Assembly: GCF_039544265.1 (NCBI RefSeq)
Contig: NZ_BAABLI010000007.1
Span: 62,001 to 126,000 of the forward strand
DNA length: 64,000 nucleotides
DNA from: Corallincola platygyrae
GTDB lineage: Bacteria; Pseudomonadota; Gammaproteobacteria; Enterobacterales; Neiellaceae
Direction: 5' to 3'
Shown piece by piece: positions 45,046 to 54,578 of the stretch. The position numbers were made by a program, and so were the translations under genes. Position 1 is the stretch's first letter. Every line of letters begins with the position of its first letter. The notes below the pieces were generated by a model. That model did not search any database. It worked only from the letters and a program-made list of their open reading frames with translations, and was not told the origin of the DNA.

Positions 45046-47918
45046 CATTCTGCCTCCGAAATCTGTCTGGCAATCGACCAGCGATGCAAGCGACGTAATG
45101 CCAGAACCGCGGTCAGCGATGTCACTATGCCCGCCAAGGCTGCCAATTGAACAAACCGCAGCCACGGCAGATCAACCGGGTAGCTCCAGCCAAAGCCATA
45201 CACATTAAGCAGGTTGATAAGCACCCAGGCCAAACCGATACCAAACGGCAACGCCAACAGCGTGCAGAGGATACCGACGCTGGCCCACTGGCCAATAGAA
45301 ACCAGATAGAGGCGTCGTTTACTTACGCCCATACTGCCGATCACACCCAGCGCTTTGCGACGCCGTTCATTCAGCAGATAGAGGGCACAAGCCAGCCCCA
45401 GCGCAGATACCAGCAGGGTTAGCAGGTTCAATGCCTCGGTGGCAACAAAGGTCTGGTCAAACACAGCCACCGCCACGGTTCGCATCGATTGCTGGTCGAT
45501 CATCTGACGGTCGGTAAACCCATACGTATCTCGGATGCGTGGCATTAGTGTCGATATGTGTGATGATTCAGAGAGCAAAATACCAATGCCGGATATCCCT
45601 ATCTGCGGCCAGTATTGGGAGAACACGCGCTCATCTACCATCAGTTGTGGGTTGGGATTGCCGTAATCGTAATAGACACCAGACACGGTAAATTTAATGC
45701 CTGAATCTCTTCCCCCCAATGCGCTATCTGCTTGCGTTTCGCCTTGATGGGCAGTGACGCCTTTTGAGCTCAGCCAAACCTGATCTCCGAGGTTCAGGCC
45801 ATGCAATAGATGCAGGCGCTGGCTAATCAATATCCCCTCGCCAGCTTCAAACCGCTGCCAGTCGATCTGTTGCGCACCTTGGTAGAGCGTAATGGCGCGT
45901 TGCGCTAAATCATCACGGGACAGAGAAAGTAGCGCTGCGCTAAGTTCTTTCACATCAGGTCTCGTAACTTCAGCGCCTGCATTATCAGAATTGGCGTAAT
46001 CAGTAGCGAAATCTGAGGCGGTTTGAATGCGCACATCGATCTGGCGCTGAGTCAGTAATCCTTCCACTTCAGGTTGCGCCTCAAGCCAACGGATCAACGA
46101 CGCGGTCTCGGACTGCGGCCTGAGATAGATATCCGCCACTAAACGTTGATCCAGCCAATCCAATACGGTTTGCCGAAAGCTGTTGACCATGGTGTTCACG
46201 CCCACATTGGCGGTCAGCGCCAACACTAGTGCGATCATTGCGACATGCGTGCGGGACATCTGCCATTTCAACTCGGTCACAGACCAATGCATCACAGGCC
46301 ATTTTGCAATAGAGAAACGCCCCTTGGCAGCGCTCTTATATCTGGGCTTACCTGCGGGCTTACTTGCGGGCATACTTTCGGGATTACTTGTGAGCTTAGA
46401 AGAGGCAGCGCCCTGTCTGGCAAGACTGGCCAACCCTTTTGAAAACAGCACGGGCACAATAAAACCGGCCCCCAACAGCAATAAGGCGATCACTAAGAAG
46501 CCCGTGTACAAGCCCGGTGCCAGCCAAGCGATAAACGCGGCAAACAGCACCATTAATACACCTAGCTGCGCCACTTTAATCTGCCATGCTGTGCCCCTGG
46601 TCATCTCCTCCATCGCTGAACCGCTTAGCGTTTGTTCACCCTGCTTAGTTTTGATGAACTGCCACCAGGGCCCCGCGGCGGCAAGCGCAATACCGGCCGT
46701 AGAGACCATCAAAGCTCTCACCACCACGTCCAACGACCAGCCAGACCAAATTGACTGATAACTCAAACGCACCGCATACAGGTTGTCCAGCGTGCGCCCC
46801 AACAGCGGCAGCAATATATCCGACAACCAAACACTGACCGGCGCGGCTATCAAGGTGGTCAACAGTGCCAGAACAACCCACTCGACCAGAAGCAGTCGGG
46901 CGATAAGCGGCTGCGCTATACCCAATGTTCTTAGTTGATTGAATAAGGGCGCACGGTCCTGCAGTGAAAAGTGAATGGCATTGAACGCGATAAAAATACC
47001 CACTACCCAGGCCAATAATCCCATGGCGGTCAGATTGAGGTGCAGACTGCGTGTCATTTGCGACAACGTGAGTTCAGATCGGCTCCGCTCTAGCTTTAGT
47101 GTCGGTGGCAGTGCTGCAGCCAGCTTTTCAAAATGGCTTTCCCGCTCACTTTCGCTCATGCCTTCGTTTTCCATCAGCGCGATGTAGTTGAGCTTGCCGG
47201 TCATTCCCAGCAGTTGCTGCCCTAAACCAATGTCGGTCCAAAGCCGATGCCCCAAGCCTCGTTCAGGGATCTGCCGCACCTCGATACCCGCGCTTCTGCC
47301 CACTTCTATACCCGCTTCTGTACCCGCACCGCGATCGACAATAAGGGCGCCACTAGATCCAGCCGGATAAAGGCGGTCGCCATCTTCCAGCCCAAGCTGG
47401 GCCATACGTTGAGCGCTTCCCCAAAACTGATAAGGTGGCAGCATCAGGTCGGTTATATCGGGCACAGACTGATTGTTATCATCCTGACCGCCCTTCTGAC
47501 CGCTATCCTCAAATGAGCCCTCATCTGAGCTCCCATCTGTACCCTCATCTTCCTCCAAACTCTCGGCAGCACTAAACGCCAACGGGTCTGTCGCGACAAT
47601 GGAGATAAAGCGCCCCTGCGTATCCTTGAAGGTACCGGACACCACAGGTATCAGATTGCTGAACCCAGCGTTACGCAGGGAGATATAGTTGGCCTGGTCG
47701 ACCGGTTTACGGTCATTAGCCGAGCTAATAATGCCGTAAGCTTGCTGGCCAATCAGCTGCTCACCGCGCTGATAATCGCGTTTAGCTGTTTCATTCAACA
47801 ACCATACGCCATTGACCATGACCACACCGGTGATCAGGCCTATCAGCAATAAAAACAACTGTATGGGATGGCGGCGATAGTGTTGCCATACCGCTTTTGC
47901 AACGGGGCCCGCCCTCAT
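45045..47918 (-). CDS. FtsX/MacB-type ABC permease
   Basis: A 957-aa permease: N-terminal helix (about 17-38), large periplasmic domain, FtsX helices around 295-320, 350-375, 435-485, a second periplasmic part (about 560-790) and final helices at 820-945. Duplicated FtsX module as in LolC/E-like and YbbP-type permeases. An Asp/Glu/Ser/Gly-rich insert lies near 115-145. It overlaps the ATPase stop by 4 nt and the lipocalin start, so the operon is coupled. Confidence 0.9.
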   Translation of the reverse strand: MRAGPVAKAVWQHYRRHPIQLFLLLIGLITGVVMVNGVWLLNETAKRDYQRGEQLIGQQAYGIISSANDRKPVDQANYISLRNAGFSNLIPVVSGTFKDTQGRFISIVATDPLAFSAAESLEEDEGTDGSSDEGSFEDSGQKGGQDDNNQSVPDITDLMLPPYQFWGSAQRMAQLGLEDGDRLYPAGSSGALIVDRGAGTEAGIEVGRSAGIEVRQIPERGLGHRLWTDIGLGQQLLGMTGKLNYIALMENEGMSESERESHFEKLAAALPPTLKLERSRSELTLSQMTRSLHLNLTAMGLLAWVVGIFIAFNAIHFSLQDRAPLFNQLRTLGIAQPLIARLLLVEWVVLALLTTLIAAPVSVWLSDILLPLLGRTLDNLYAVRLSYQSIWSGWSLDVVVRALMVSTAGIALAAAGPWWQFIKTKQGEQTLSGSAMEEMTRGTAWQIKVAQLGVLMVLFAAFIAWLAPGLYTGFLVIALLLLGAGFIVPVLFSKGLASLARQGAASSKLTSNPESMPASKPAGKPRYKSAAKGRFSIAKWPVMHWSVTELKWQMSRTHVAMIALVLALTANVGVNTMVNSFRQTVLDWLDQRLVADIYLRPQSETASLIRWLEAQPEVEGLLTQRQIDVRIQTASDFATDYANSDNAGAEVTRPDVKELSAALLSLSRDDLAQRAITLYQGAQQIDWQRFEAGEGILISQRLHLLHGLNLGDQVWLSSKGVTAHQGETQADSALGGRDSGIKFTVSGVYYDYGNPNPQLMVDERVFSQYWPQIGISGIGILLSESSHISTLMPRIRDTYGFTDRQMIDQQSMRTVAVAVFDQTFVATEALNLLTLLVSALGLACALYLLNERRRKALGVIGSMGVSKRRLYLVSIGQWASVGILCTLLALPFGIGLAWVLINLLNVYGFGWSYPVDLPWLRFVQLAALAGIVTSLTAVLALRRLHRWSIARQISEAE

Positions 47919-48625
47919 ACCTGAACCTCAGGCTGGCTCGCCTCCAGTCGGTGGTTATGCAGCTGGCGGTTATGAAGTAATTGGGTCTTATCCAGGTAGG
48001 ACGCCATCTCCCGGCTATGAGTCACCATCACCAGCGCACTGTTGGCGCTGCGACACAATTCCGTCAGTAGCGCCATCACCTGATGGCTTAGCTCATCATC
48101 CAGGTTACCGGTTGGTTCATCAGCCAAAATCAACGGTGGCTGATGACTGAGTGCCCTGGCGATCGCCACCCGTTGCTGCTGACCACCAGAGAGTTGATCG
48201 GGCCAGCGATGGAGTAACTCAGCCAACCCGAGGCGTTCGATTAGATGCTCTGTATGGTCGCTCTGTTCCGACAGTCCCAAAACCCGGCGTGGGAACAACA
48301 GATTATCCTGCACGCTCAATGTAGGCAGTAAGTTGAACTGTTGAAACACAAACCCCAGCTGGCGACGTCGATAATCACAAAGCGCCTCGTCGCTGGCGTT
48401 GCCAAGGGAGAGTCCTTCAAATCGTATCTCACCAGAAAACTGCTGGTCCAATCCGCCAATCAGGTGCAGCAAGGTGCTTTTGCCGGAGCCACTGGCACCC
48501 ATTAACGCCAGCATCTCTCCTCGCTCAATAGTCAGGTTGACGCCCTTAAGGACTTCGGTGTCAGAGGGGTTGCCTGAAGCAGCATGCCCGCCATAACTCT
48601 TGCCAACATTTTCCACACTAAGCAC
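47915..48625 (-). CDS. ABC ATPase of the FtsX/MacB type
   Basis: A 236-aa ATPase. Walker A GASGSGKST (about 46), signature LSGGQQQRVAIARAL, Walker B LILADEPTGNLD. The start is GTG 48625, with GGGAGAG 7 nt upstream; a longer frame to 48829 has no domain in front. It is the first gene of the ABC-lipocalin operon; substrate unknown (lipoprotein/lipid type export is the family norm). Confidence 0.92.
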   Translation of the reverse strand: MLSVENVGKSYGGHAASGNPSDTEVLKGVNLTIERGEMLALMGASGSGKSTLLHLIGGLDQQFSGEIRFEGLSLGNASDEALCDYRRRQLGFVFQQFNLLPTLSVQDNLLFPRRVLGLSEQSDHTEHLIERLGLAELLHRWPDQLSGGQQQRVAIARALSHQPPLILADEPTGNLDDELSHQVMALLTELCRSANSALVMVTHSREMASYLDKTQLLHNRQLHNHRLEASQPEVQV

Positions 48626-48879
48626 TGCGATCTCTCCCTTACTACTTTTATTGCCTCTGTCTGCAACAGAGTGAACAGTTTGTCGGTCTAGTGCGTACCT
48701 ATCGCCTACGCAAAGAAGTCTCCTGCGTAAAACAGGCTCTCTATTTACACAGCAAGTCTCGGCAGGTTTCGCAGCAGTCTTGACAGCCCTGTTGTCAGAA
48801 CATGACACTGGCAAACTGAGTACCGACAATCTGCAAGCATTAATATCATTACAGCGTTACCGATAAGAGTACGAAAGTT

Positions 48880-51090
48880 ATGACCAGATGGTTGATCTTA
48901 TTAGCAGTTTTTATCAACACCATTTTTATCAGCACAGTATTCTCGCCGCTCGCTAATGCCAGCGTAGATGATGCTGCCTTTGAGCGCAGCGCCGCGTCTG
49001 AGCCGCAGCAGCACCCACACATTGAAGTGCAACTGGTCAGCGAACTGAGCCACTGGCAACCAAACGAAACTAACTGGGTTGCCGTCGTTCTGAGGCACGA
49101 ACACCACTGGCATACCTATTGGGCCAACCCAGGTGAATCCGGACTGCCTACCCGTATCAAATGGACACTGCCCGAAGGTGTTAGCGCTGGCGACATCCAA
49201 TGGCCAGTTCCGAAACGTATCGAAGCGGCTGGCATCATTAATATCGGTTTTGAAGACGACACCCTGCTGATGGTGCGGCTTACCGGCAGTCCTGCGGATA
49301 ACAGCGGCGCGGTCCGGATACAGGCCGATGTCAGCTGGCTGGTATGTAAAGAAGCCTGTATTCCGGGTGATGCCAGCTTGAAGATGTCGGTCCCCTTGAT
49401 TGTTTCCGGAGAGAATGACGGCAATATCCCTCTGAAGACGGAATTTGCCCAGGCATTCACCGATACCCGAAGCCTGGTGCCGCAACAGCATAGTTTTATC
49501 GCGACATCGGCCGTCACTGAAACAGAAATTCAGCTACAGCTTGCTGCAACCGATTTGGAACAAAGCCAATTGGACCTGCAGCAGGTACTCAAAAGCGACC
49601 TGTTTGCAGAGCAGGAGTCACTGGTTCAGGCGTCCGCTACGCCCTCTTGGCAGGTTTCCGGCAAGACGCATTCTGAAGAAACGCTGATCGCTACGCTGCC
49701 ACTGAATGACTACTTTCTGGAACTGCCCGACACCACCCATTGGGTGATGATCACGCCACAAAACCAAAAGATTAGATTTAGTGCCGAGTCTGGCGCGATT
49801 GTTAGCCCCACAATAGACCCTGGCGCCTTAAGCGGATCTGGTGAACAACTCACCGCGCCACCCACACAAGCCAGTACAACACCATTACTGCTGTTGATGG
49901 CGATGGCCTTGGTGGGCGGTTTGTTACTTAATCTGATGCCCTGCGTATTTCCCGTGCTGGCGATCAAAGCAGTTAGTTTGGTTAAGCTGCGCGGCAAAGA
50001 GAAGCAGGAAGCGCGTAAACACGGCTGGCTCTATCTGGCAGGAATTCAAGCGTCACTCTTACTACTGAGCGGCTTACTGCTGGCACTGAAGCTTTCAGGC
50101 CAGCAACTTGGCTGGGGCTTCCAACTTCAGGACCCTTGGTTCCTGGCGGTATTGGCCACCCTGATGTTTGCTATGGGTTTGGCGCTGTTTGGCGTGTTTG
50201 AGCTGGGCGCACGTTTTATGTCTTTAGGTCAGGAGCAGGTAAACCAAGGTGGCTATAAAGCCTCTTTCCTGTCTGGGGTGCTTGCCGTGGTGGTGGCCAG
50301 CCCATGTATGACACCACTGATGGCCCCCGCGGTAGGCGCGGCACTGACCCTGCCCGCTATCGAGATGGTCGCCATTATGCTGTCACTTGGTTTTGGCTTG
50401 GCATTGCCGTTCTGGGCGATCAGCATGGTACCGAAATTGGCCGCCCTGCTTCCTAAGCCCGGCGCATGGCTTGAGACCTTCAAGCAGGCGATGGCATTCC
50501 CGCTGCTGCTCACCTCCGTCTGGCTGCTGTGGCTACTGAGCAATCATCAGATCCTGGCAGTAATCGCGACGCTACTTGTTTGGGTGATAGCAGCCTTTGT
50601 CATCTGGCTGCAGCGCCGTCAGTTGCGCCGTACTCTTGTGGTCACCACGGTAATATTGGTCGCCTCGCTGATCAGCTATTTTGTGGTGATGCCATCACAG
50701 CGCTCTGAACTGGCCCTGCCTGAGCAGGTGTATAGTCAGGAACTGCTGCAACAAAAACTGAGTGATGCCCAACCTGTACTTGTTAATATGACCGCAGACT
50801 GGTGCCTCACCTGCAAGGTAAATGAGCGTGTGACTTTTGCCGACAGCGACGTAAAACAAGCCTTTAATGAGCTGGGCGTTTCCTATCTGGTCGGAGATTG
50901 GACCCATCAGGATGCAGCAATTACTCAGTACCTGGACAAGTTCCAACATGCAGGGGTGCCCCTGTATGTGATTTATGACACCCAAGGCAACAGTCAGGTG
51001 TTACCGCAACTACTGACACCCGCCTTACTGATCGATTCGTTACAAAAAGCGGTAGAAGTGAAGTCAATTTCAGCCACAGCATCGGAGTAA
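48880..51090 (+). CDS. DsbD/ScsB-like thiol:disulfide reductase
   Basis: A 736-aa membrane protein. A signal sequence and N-terminal periplasmic domain carry WLVCKEACIPG (Cys pair about 155-160); eight or so helices from about 340 include MPCVFPVLAIKA (about 354) and SPCMTPLMAP (about 474), the CcdA-type cysteines; the C-terminal thioredoxin domain has WCLTCK near 640. It passes cytosolic electrons to periplasmic thiols. The next gene, 4 bp downstream, is the likely exported partner. Confidence 0.92.
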   Translation: MTRWLILLAVFINTIFISTVFSPLANASVDDAAFERSAASEPQQHPHIEVQLVSELSHWQPNETNWVAVVLRHEHHWHTYWANPGESGLPTRIKWTLPEGVSAGDIQWPVPKRIEAAGIINIGFEDDTLLMVRLTGSPADNSGAVRIQADVSWLVCKEACIPGDASLKMSVPLIVSGENDGNIPLKTEFAQAFTDTRSLVPQQHSFIATSAVTETEIQLQLAATDLEQSQLDLQQVLKSDLFAEQESLVQASATPSWQVSGKTHSEETLIATLPLNDYFLELPDTTHWVMITPQNQKIRFSAESGAIVSPTIDPGALSGSGEQLTAPPTQASTTPLLLLMAMALVGGLLLNLMPCVFPVLAIKAVSLVKLRGKEKQEARKHGWLYLAGIQASLLLLSGLLLALKLSGQQLGWGFQLQDPWFLAVLATLMFAMGLALFGVFELGARFMSLGQEQVNQGGYKASFLSGVLAVVVASPCMTPLMAPAVGAALTLPAIEMVAIMLSLGFGLALPFWAISMVPKLAALLPKPGAWLETFKQAMAFPLLLTSVWLLWLLSNHQILAVIATLLVWVIAAFVIWLQRRQLRRTLVVTTVILVASLISYFVVMPSQRSELALPEQVYSQELLQQKLSDAQPVLVNMTADWCLTCKVNERVTFADSDVKQAFNELGVSYLVGDWTHQDAAITQYLDKFQHAGVPLYVIYDTQGNSQVLPQLLTPALLIDSLQKAVEVKSISATASE

Positions 51091-51094
51091 ACCC

Positions 51095-51727
51095 ATGTTT
51101 AAGCGATACAAGAGCACTTTTTCAAAAACAATGTTAAAAACAGCCACGCTTGTACTGGCGATGATCAGCACCCCATTTGCACTGGCCGCGGTTAAACCGG
51201 GCCAGGCTGCACCGGATTTCGAGTTACAAAGCGCCAGCGGCGAGACTGTGAAGCTCTCAGACTATAAAGGCAAATACGTGGTACTGGAGTGGACCAATCA
51301 CCAATGCCCGTTTGTCGTAAAGCACTATGATTCTGGCAATATGCAGGGCCTGCAAAAGCAGTACACTAAAGATGATGTGGTTTGGCTGTCGGTGATCTCT
51401 TCCGCCCCCGGCAAACAGGGCAATGTGTCAGGCAGCGAAGCGATGGAACTGACCAAGAGCCGTGATGCCGCCCCCACCCACGTACTGCTTGATGGCAGCG
51501 GCGATGTCGGTAAAGCCTATGGCGCCAAAACCACACCGCATATGTACGTGATCACCCCTGAAGGTCAACTGGCCTATATGGGCGCTATCGATAGCATCAA
51601 GTCCACCGACCCGGCTGATATTCCAAAAGCCGATAACTACCTGCAGCTGGCGATGGCAGACTTAAGCCAAGGCAACACAGTAGGTAAACCACTGACCAAG
51701 CCTTATGGTTGCTCAGTCAAGTACTAA
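51095..51727 (+). CDS. exported redoxin-family protein
   Basis: A 210-aa thioredoxin-fold protein with a signal peptide (about 1-32). PDFELQSASGETVKLSDYKGK and NHQCPFVVKHYDSGNM (single Cys near 71) place it in the periplasmic redoxin/AhpC-TSA family with one catalytic Cys. It also has Cys near the C-terminus (PYGCSVKY). It lies 4 bp after the DsbD-like gene and is likely reduced by it. Confidence 0.9.
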   Translation: MFKRYKSTFSKTMLKTATLVLAMISTPFALAAVKPGQAAPDFELQSASGETVKLSDYKGKYVVLEWTNHQCPFVVKHYDSGNMQGLQKQYTKDDVVWLSVISSAPGKQGNVSGSEAMELTKSRDAAPTHVLLDGSGDVGKAYGAKTTPHMYVITPEGQLAYMGAIDSIKSTDPADIPKADNYLQLAMADLSQGNTVGKPLTKPYGCSVKY

Positions 51728-52062
51728 GCCTTTCTGAAACTGCCGCTCAGAAATGGGCGGCAGTCGTCCCCAGCCCCACTTCAAATGCACAGACCTAACC
51801 TAAGCCCTGAACAGATCTCAGTCGATTAACACAAGACTAATCAGATTCTCGGTTCGATACGGAAAGAGATTTCTTTGTCCTCCACGAATGAGAGCCAAAT
51901 TCTTCTTTCATATTTCAAGACAAGCTGCATCAGCATAAAGCTGTGATTTAAGACGTTGATATATCGTTACTTAGCTCGCTATAGTGGGCAAATAATCAAA
52001 GGCAGGAGGCTGTTGTTTAGGCAGCTTTCAGCCTAATACGCGTTATGTCTAAAGGGATTTTT
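51728..52062. other. gene-free spacer before the accessory array
   Basis: 335 bp without a gene. It holds a GC-rich stem-loop at 51740-51763 (CTGCCGC/GCGGCAG) just after the redoxin gene, without a T tract, and an A+T-rich second half. Near 52010-52050 are short inverted bits (GCCTAAT, GCGTTATG) like the end of a cassette spacer, but this is too weak to call. Confidence 0.5.
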
Positions 52063-52485
52063 ATGAGTTCGATTATCAGTGGATTCAAGTTTGGTATTGG
52101 GTTACTACTGGCTTCATTCGTTGCCGTAGGAGTGTATGTTGGCGGCGCGTTTGCGTTGGAGTTCATCTCTGAAAGTTGTACGGAAGAAACATACAGCCCG
52201 GATGTCACTGTCACCACTATCAACCACTGGAAATCAGAAGGTAGCGCCAGCCCCAAGCTAATGATTGTTGGCGAGGTTGCCAATAACTCAGACATTAAAT
52301 GGAGTAGTCTGGAAATTGCCTACGTGCTCAAGGACGGTGAAAACAAGTTTCTAAAGCGCTGTTCAGAAATTCTCTACTATCCAAAGTTAGAGAATGGGCC
52401 GGTCAACTTTGAAGTCAAGTGCTTCGATCCGCCTTCAAATTTGGACGGTTTCACATATGAACTTGAGCTTTATGGGCGGTATTAA
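52063..52485 (+). CDS. membrane-anchored protein of unknown function
   Basis: A 140-aa protein with one N-terminal helix (about 6-30) and an extracytoplasmic domain with a few Cys (ESCTEE, LKRCSE, VKCFDPP). The beta-rich rest (KLMIVGEVANNSDIKWSSLEIAYVLKD) resembles small FxLYD/DUF-type single-domain proteins. ATG 52063 is chosen over ATG 52045 since AAAGGG lies 6 nt before it. The first of a row of same-strand accessory genes. Confidence 0.65.
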   Translation: MSSIISGFKFGIGLLLASFVAVGVYVGGAFALEFISESCTEETYSPDVTVTTINHWKSEGSASPKLMIVGEVANNSDIKWSSLEIAYVLKDGENKFLKRCSEILYYPKLENGPVNFEVKCFDPPSNLDGFTYELELYGRY

Positions 52486-52590
52486 ACATACAATGCAAAT
52501 CACTAACTCGGCGCTACGCTCCTCAAGGACAAAGACCACTGGATGGCAAGCTGCTGTCCTTTACCCGTGGCTGGACGTTAAGCTTCATTT
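52486..52590 (+). repeat. attC-like spacer 1 (degenerate)
   Basis: A 105-bp non-coding spacer starting next to the previous stop, ending GTTAAGC (fits GTTRRRY) 8 bp before the next ATG. It has an inner inverted repeat AAGGACA/TGTCCTT. Its segment 52505-52540 matches spacer 3 (54598-54633) at 27 of 36 positions. Reads as a worn integron attC site; terminal boxes do not pair well. Confidence 0.4.
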
Positions 52591-53160
52591 ATGGACAAGA
52601 TATTGAAAATCAGAGCAGTAGAAGAATTAAGAGACTTCATTAATCACGGACATAAGGTCAAGTACATCTTGTTCTGGGGGCATAGGAAGCCGAAATCGGG
52701 TGTCTCTAAGTCATGCTTTAGCCAGTGGTATGAGTCAAGCTTCGAGAAAAATGGCGTTACTTATAGAACTGCCGAGCACTTCATGATGGCGAGCAAAGCA
52801 GAACTTTTCGGAGATGAAGAAGCCCGCTTAAAAGTAGTTTCCGCGTCTAACCCCGGCGAAGCAAAAAGCTTAGGACGTGAAGTCAGGGGGTTTGATGAAG
52901 CACTGTGGAACAAACATCGTTTCAATATCGTTGTCGAAGCAAATTTACTCAAATTTTCCCAGAACCCAGAATTATCCCAGTTTTTATTAGGCACTGGCGA
53001 AAGAGTATTGGTTGAAGCAAGCCCCGTAGATAGGATTTGGGGAATCGGGCTTGCGGCGGACGATAATGCTGCTGAGAACCCGAACTTATGGCGAGGTCTA
53101 AACTTACTTGGATTTGCATTAATGGAAGTTAGATCTCGGCTCGCCGAAAATGACGCCTAA
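52591..53160 (+). CDS. NADAR-domain protein (YbiA-like)
   Basis: A 189-aa cytoplasmic protein. Landmarks: ILFWGHRKP, CFSQWYESSFE, YRTAEHFMMASKAELFGD and the C-terminal DRIWGIGLAADD, plus LWRGLNLLGFALM. NADAR (YbiA) proteins cleave N-glycosidic bonds of riboflavin intermediates or of ADP-ribose on guanine and can counter ADP-ribosylating toxins or phages. The stop codon lies inside the attC-like left box. Codon use is A+T-richer than core genes here. Confidence 0.88.
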   Translation: MDKILKIRAVEELRDFINHGHKVKYILFWGHRKPKSGVSKSCFSQWYESSFEKNGVTYRTAEHFMMASKAELFGDEEARLKVVSASNPGEAKSLGREVRGFDEALWNKHRFNIVVEANLLKFSQNPELSQFLLGTGERVLVEASPVDRIWGIGLAADDNAAENPNLWRGLNLLGFALMEVRSRLAENDA

Positions 53161-53244
53161 CAAGTTGCGCAAATTCACACTGGCCGCTGAAAATCGACGC
53201 CTCCGCAGGCTAGGCTTCGCCAGTCCCTTCGCAAGGCGCTAGCT
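53155..53244 (+). repeat. attC-like integron recombination site
   Basis: A 90-bp imperfect palindrome. It opens with GCCTAAC (fits RYYYAAC, containing the stop of the gene before) and closes with GCTAGC, 8 bp before the next ATG. The arms pair with bulges: TTGCGCA with TTCGCAA-type complement, and CACTGGC with GCCAGT. This is the attC layout (stop in the left box, core just before the next gene), but the right box differs from GTTRRRY, so it may be worn. Confidence 0.5.
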
Positions 53245-53250
53245 TTCCTT

Positions 53251-53682
53251 ATGGATATAGATAGATCTGAAAAAACGCGAAGCACTTTAGGCTATATGTT
53301 TGTTGCTTGTTTCGGGGTTGGGCTTGGCCTGTATTTACTGACATTCATTCTGGTTCAGTACGGCCACCATCCCGAGAGCTACGGGTATTTCGACTTATTT
53401 AAACTGTCGTTGGGGCTGTCGCTAATCACCAGTCTAGCTAGCTTTCTAATCGCGATGGTTTTGTTAGTTCCTTTTTACAAACTGACAAGCCACTATCGTT
53501 TCGTTAGTTATTCCAGTATGGCTTTTTGTGGTGCATTGCCAGGTTTTGCTTTCTACCTGTATGAGTCGAATAGGTTTTATCTCTGTTGCATATTTATCGG
53601 CATGCTCATTGCGCTGTCATTCACCAAGCTAAAGGCTACACGCACCTCTAAACGGAATTATGGAAGAAAGTACGAAGAATAA
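53251..53682 (+). CDS. four-helix membrane protein of unknown function
   Basis: A 143-aa inner-membrane protein with four helices (about 13-36, 50-75, 85-105, 110-127), a charged N-terminus and a basic C-terminus (KATRTSKRNYGRKYEE). Family unknown. It overlaps the next gene by 23 bp. Confidence 0.65.
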   Translation: MDIDRSEKTRSTLGYMFVACFGVGLGLYLLTFILVQYGHHPESYGYFDLFKLSLGLSLITSLASFLIAMVLLVPFYKLTSHYRFVSYSSMAFCGALPGFAFYLYESNRFYLCCIFIGMLIALSFTKLKATRTSKRNYGRKYEE

Positions 53683-54136
53683 AATTCTTAAGCTATACGA
53701 TGATGGAGAGCTTGAAGAGCTTCATGAAATCCTTGCGCCTTATGTCGCCAATGGTGAGCCTTTCGCGCTTCATATAAATGCCAGTTTTAGTTTGGCTGGT
53801 TCGATGGAAACTGAAGCGGAGTACTCTAAAAGATACGTAGAGCAAATGAAGAAAGCTTCAGAAGGTGGTATTGCTGCAGCTTCTTACCGAATGGGTGTAA
53901 ATCATCTGTATGGTGACGATGTGAAACAGGATTATAAACTAGCGTCCATGTACTTTGAGAGGGCGATTGCTCAAGGCGATTCATACACGAAGTTTACATA
54001 TGGTTTTAGCATCTACTATGGAACAGATGAAAATCCCCAAGATAAAGTTCGAGGGCTCAAACTAATGCAAGAAGCTGCCGCAGAGGGTATCGAAAAGGCG
54101 GCTCGGGAGTTGGAGCTGATTAGTAAATCGCAGTAA
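53660..54136 (+). CDS. Sel1-repeat protein
   Basis: A 158-aa soluble helical-repeat protein with Sel1-like units (ASYRMGVNHLYGDDVKQDYK, then AIAQGDSYTKFTYGFSIYYG and LMQEAAAEGIEKAAREL). No signal peptide. Such repeats mediate protein contacts. It starts within the end of the previous membrane-protein gene (23-bp overlap), so the pair probably works together. Confidence 0.75.
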   Translation: MEESTKNKILKLYDDGELEELHEILAPYVANGEPFALHINASFSLAGSMETEAEYSKRYVEQMKKASEGGIAAASYRMGVNHLYGDDVKQDYKLASMYFERAIAQGDSYTKFTYGFSIYYGTDENPQDKVRGLKLMQEAAAEGIEKAARELELISKSQ

Positions 54137-54191
54137 AGCATAAAAAACTATCCGCATTAGTTGCTCGCATGTTCGCAGAGGTGTTACTGGT

Positions 54192-54578
54192 ATGAGTTCA
54201 AATCGAATCGCCATAGTATTATCTGAAAACGAAATCGAGATAAAGAATCTCGCCGCCCAAATGCATGTTTGGATTGCTGGAACGAAATCGAATGTGAAAG
54301 TGGTGAAAGCTCTTTGGAAGAGTTCACTGCCGAGCCAACTAACACAAACATACTTTGATATTTCCTCAGACTCATCAAAGGAAGAGCAGTGCATTGGCGC
54401 AATAGATCAAGTAGATGCACACCATTGCACAGCTTTTGGCACTGAATCGTGGTCAGAAATACAAGTTCATGGCACACCTCTAACGCAGCGACTTTCAAAT
54501 GAATTTGAAATGTTTGGCAATGTAGCAATCAAAAGAACAGATTATGGCTTCACAGTGCATAGACAGAGTCAAACATAA
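54192..54578 (+). CDS. protein of unknown function
   Basis: A 128-aa soluble protein, A+T-rich in codon use, with no recognised motif. It contains an evenly spread mix of charged and polar residues and Cys in EEQCIGA and HHCTAFG. A weak ribosome site (GGTGTTACTGGT) precedes the ATG. Last gene of the accessory row. Confidence 0.5.
   Translation: MSSNRIAIVLSENEIEIKNLAAQMHVWIAGTKSNVKVVKALWKSSLPSQLTQTYFDISSDSSKEEQCIGAIDQVDAHHCTAFGTESWSEIQVHGTPLTQRLSNEFEMFGNVAIKRTDYGFTVHRQSQT

Noticed and set aside
46330..46390. Repeated 'GGGCTTACTTGCGGG'-type units
   Set aside because: They encode a Lys/Pro/Ser-rich linker in the permease (SKPAGKP-type); a local expansion, not a mobile element.
47240..47340. 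Short tandem-like 'CCCGCTTCT' motifs in the permease gene
   Set aside because: They lie in frame and encode repeats of Ala-Gly-Ile-Glu-Val type; no separate element is needed, though they may be slippage-prone.
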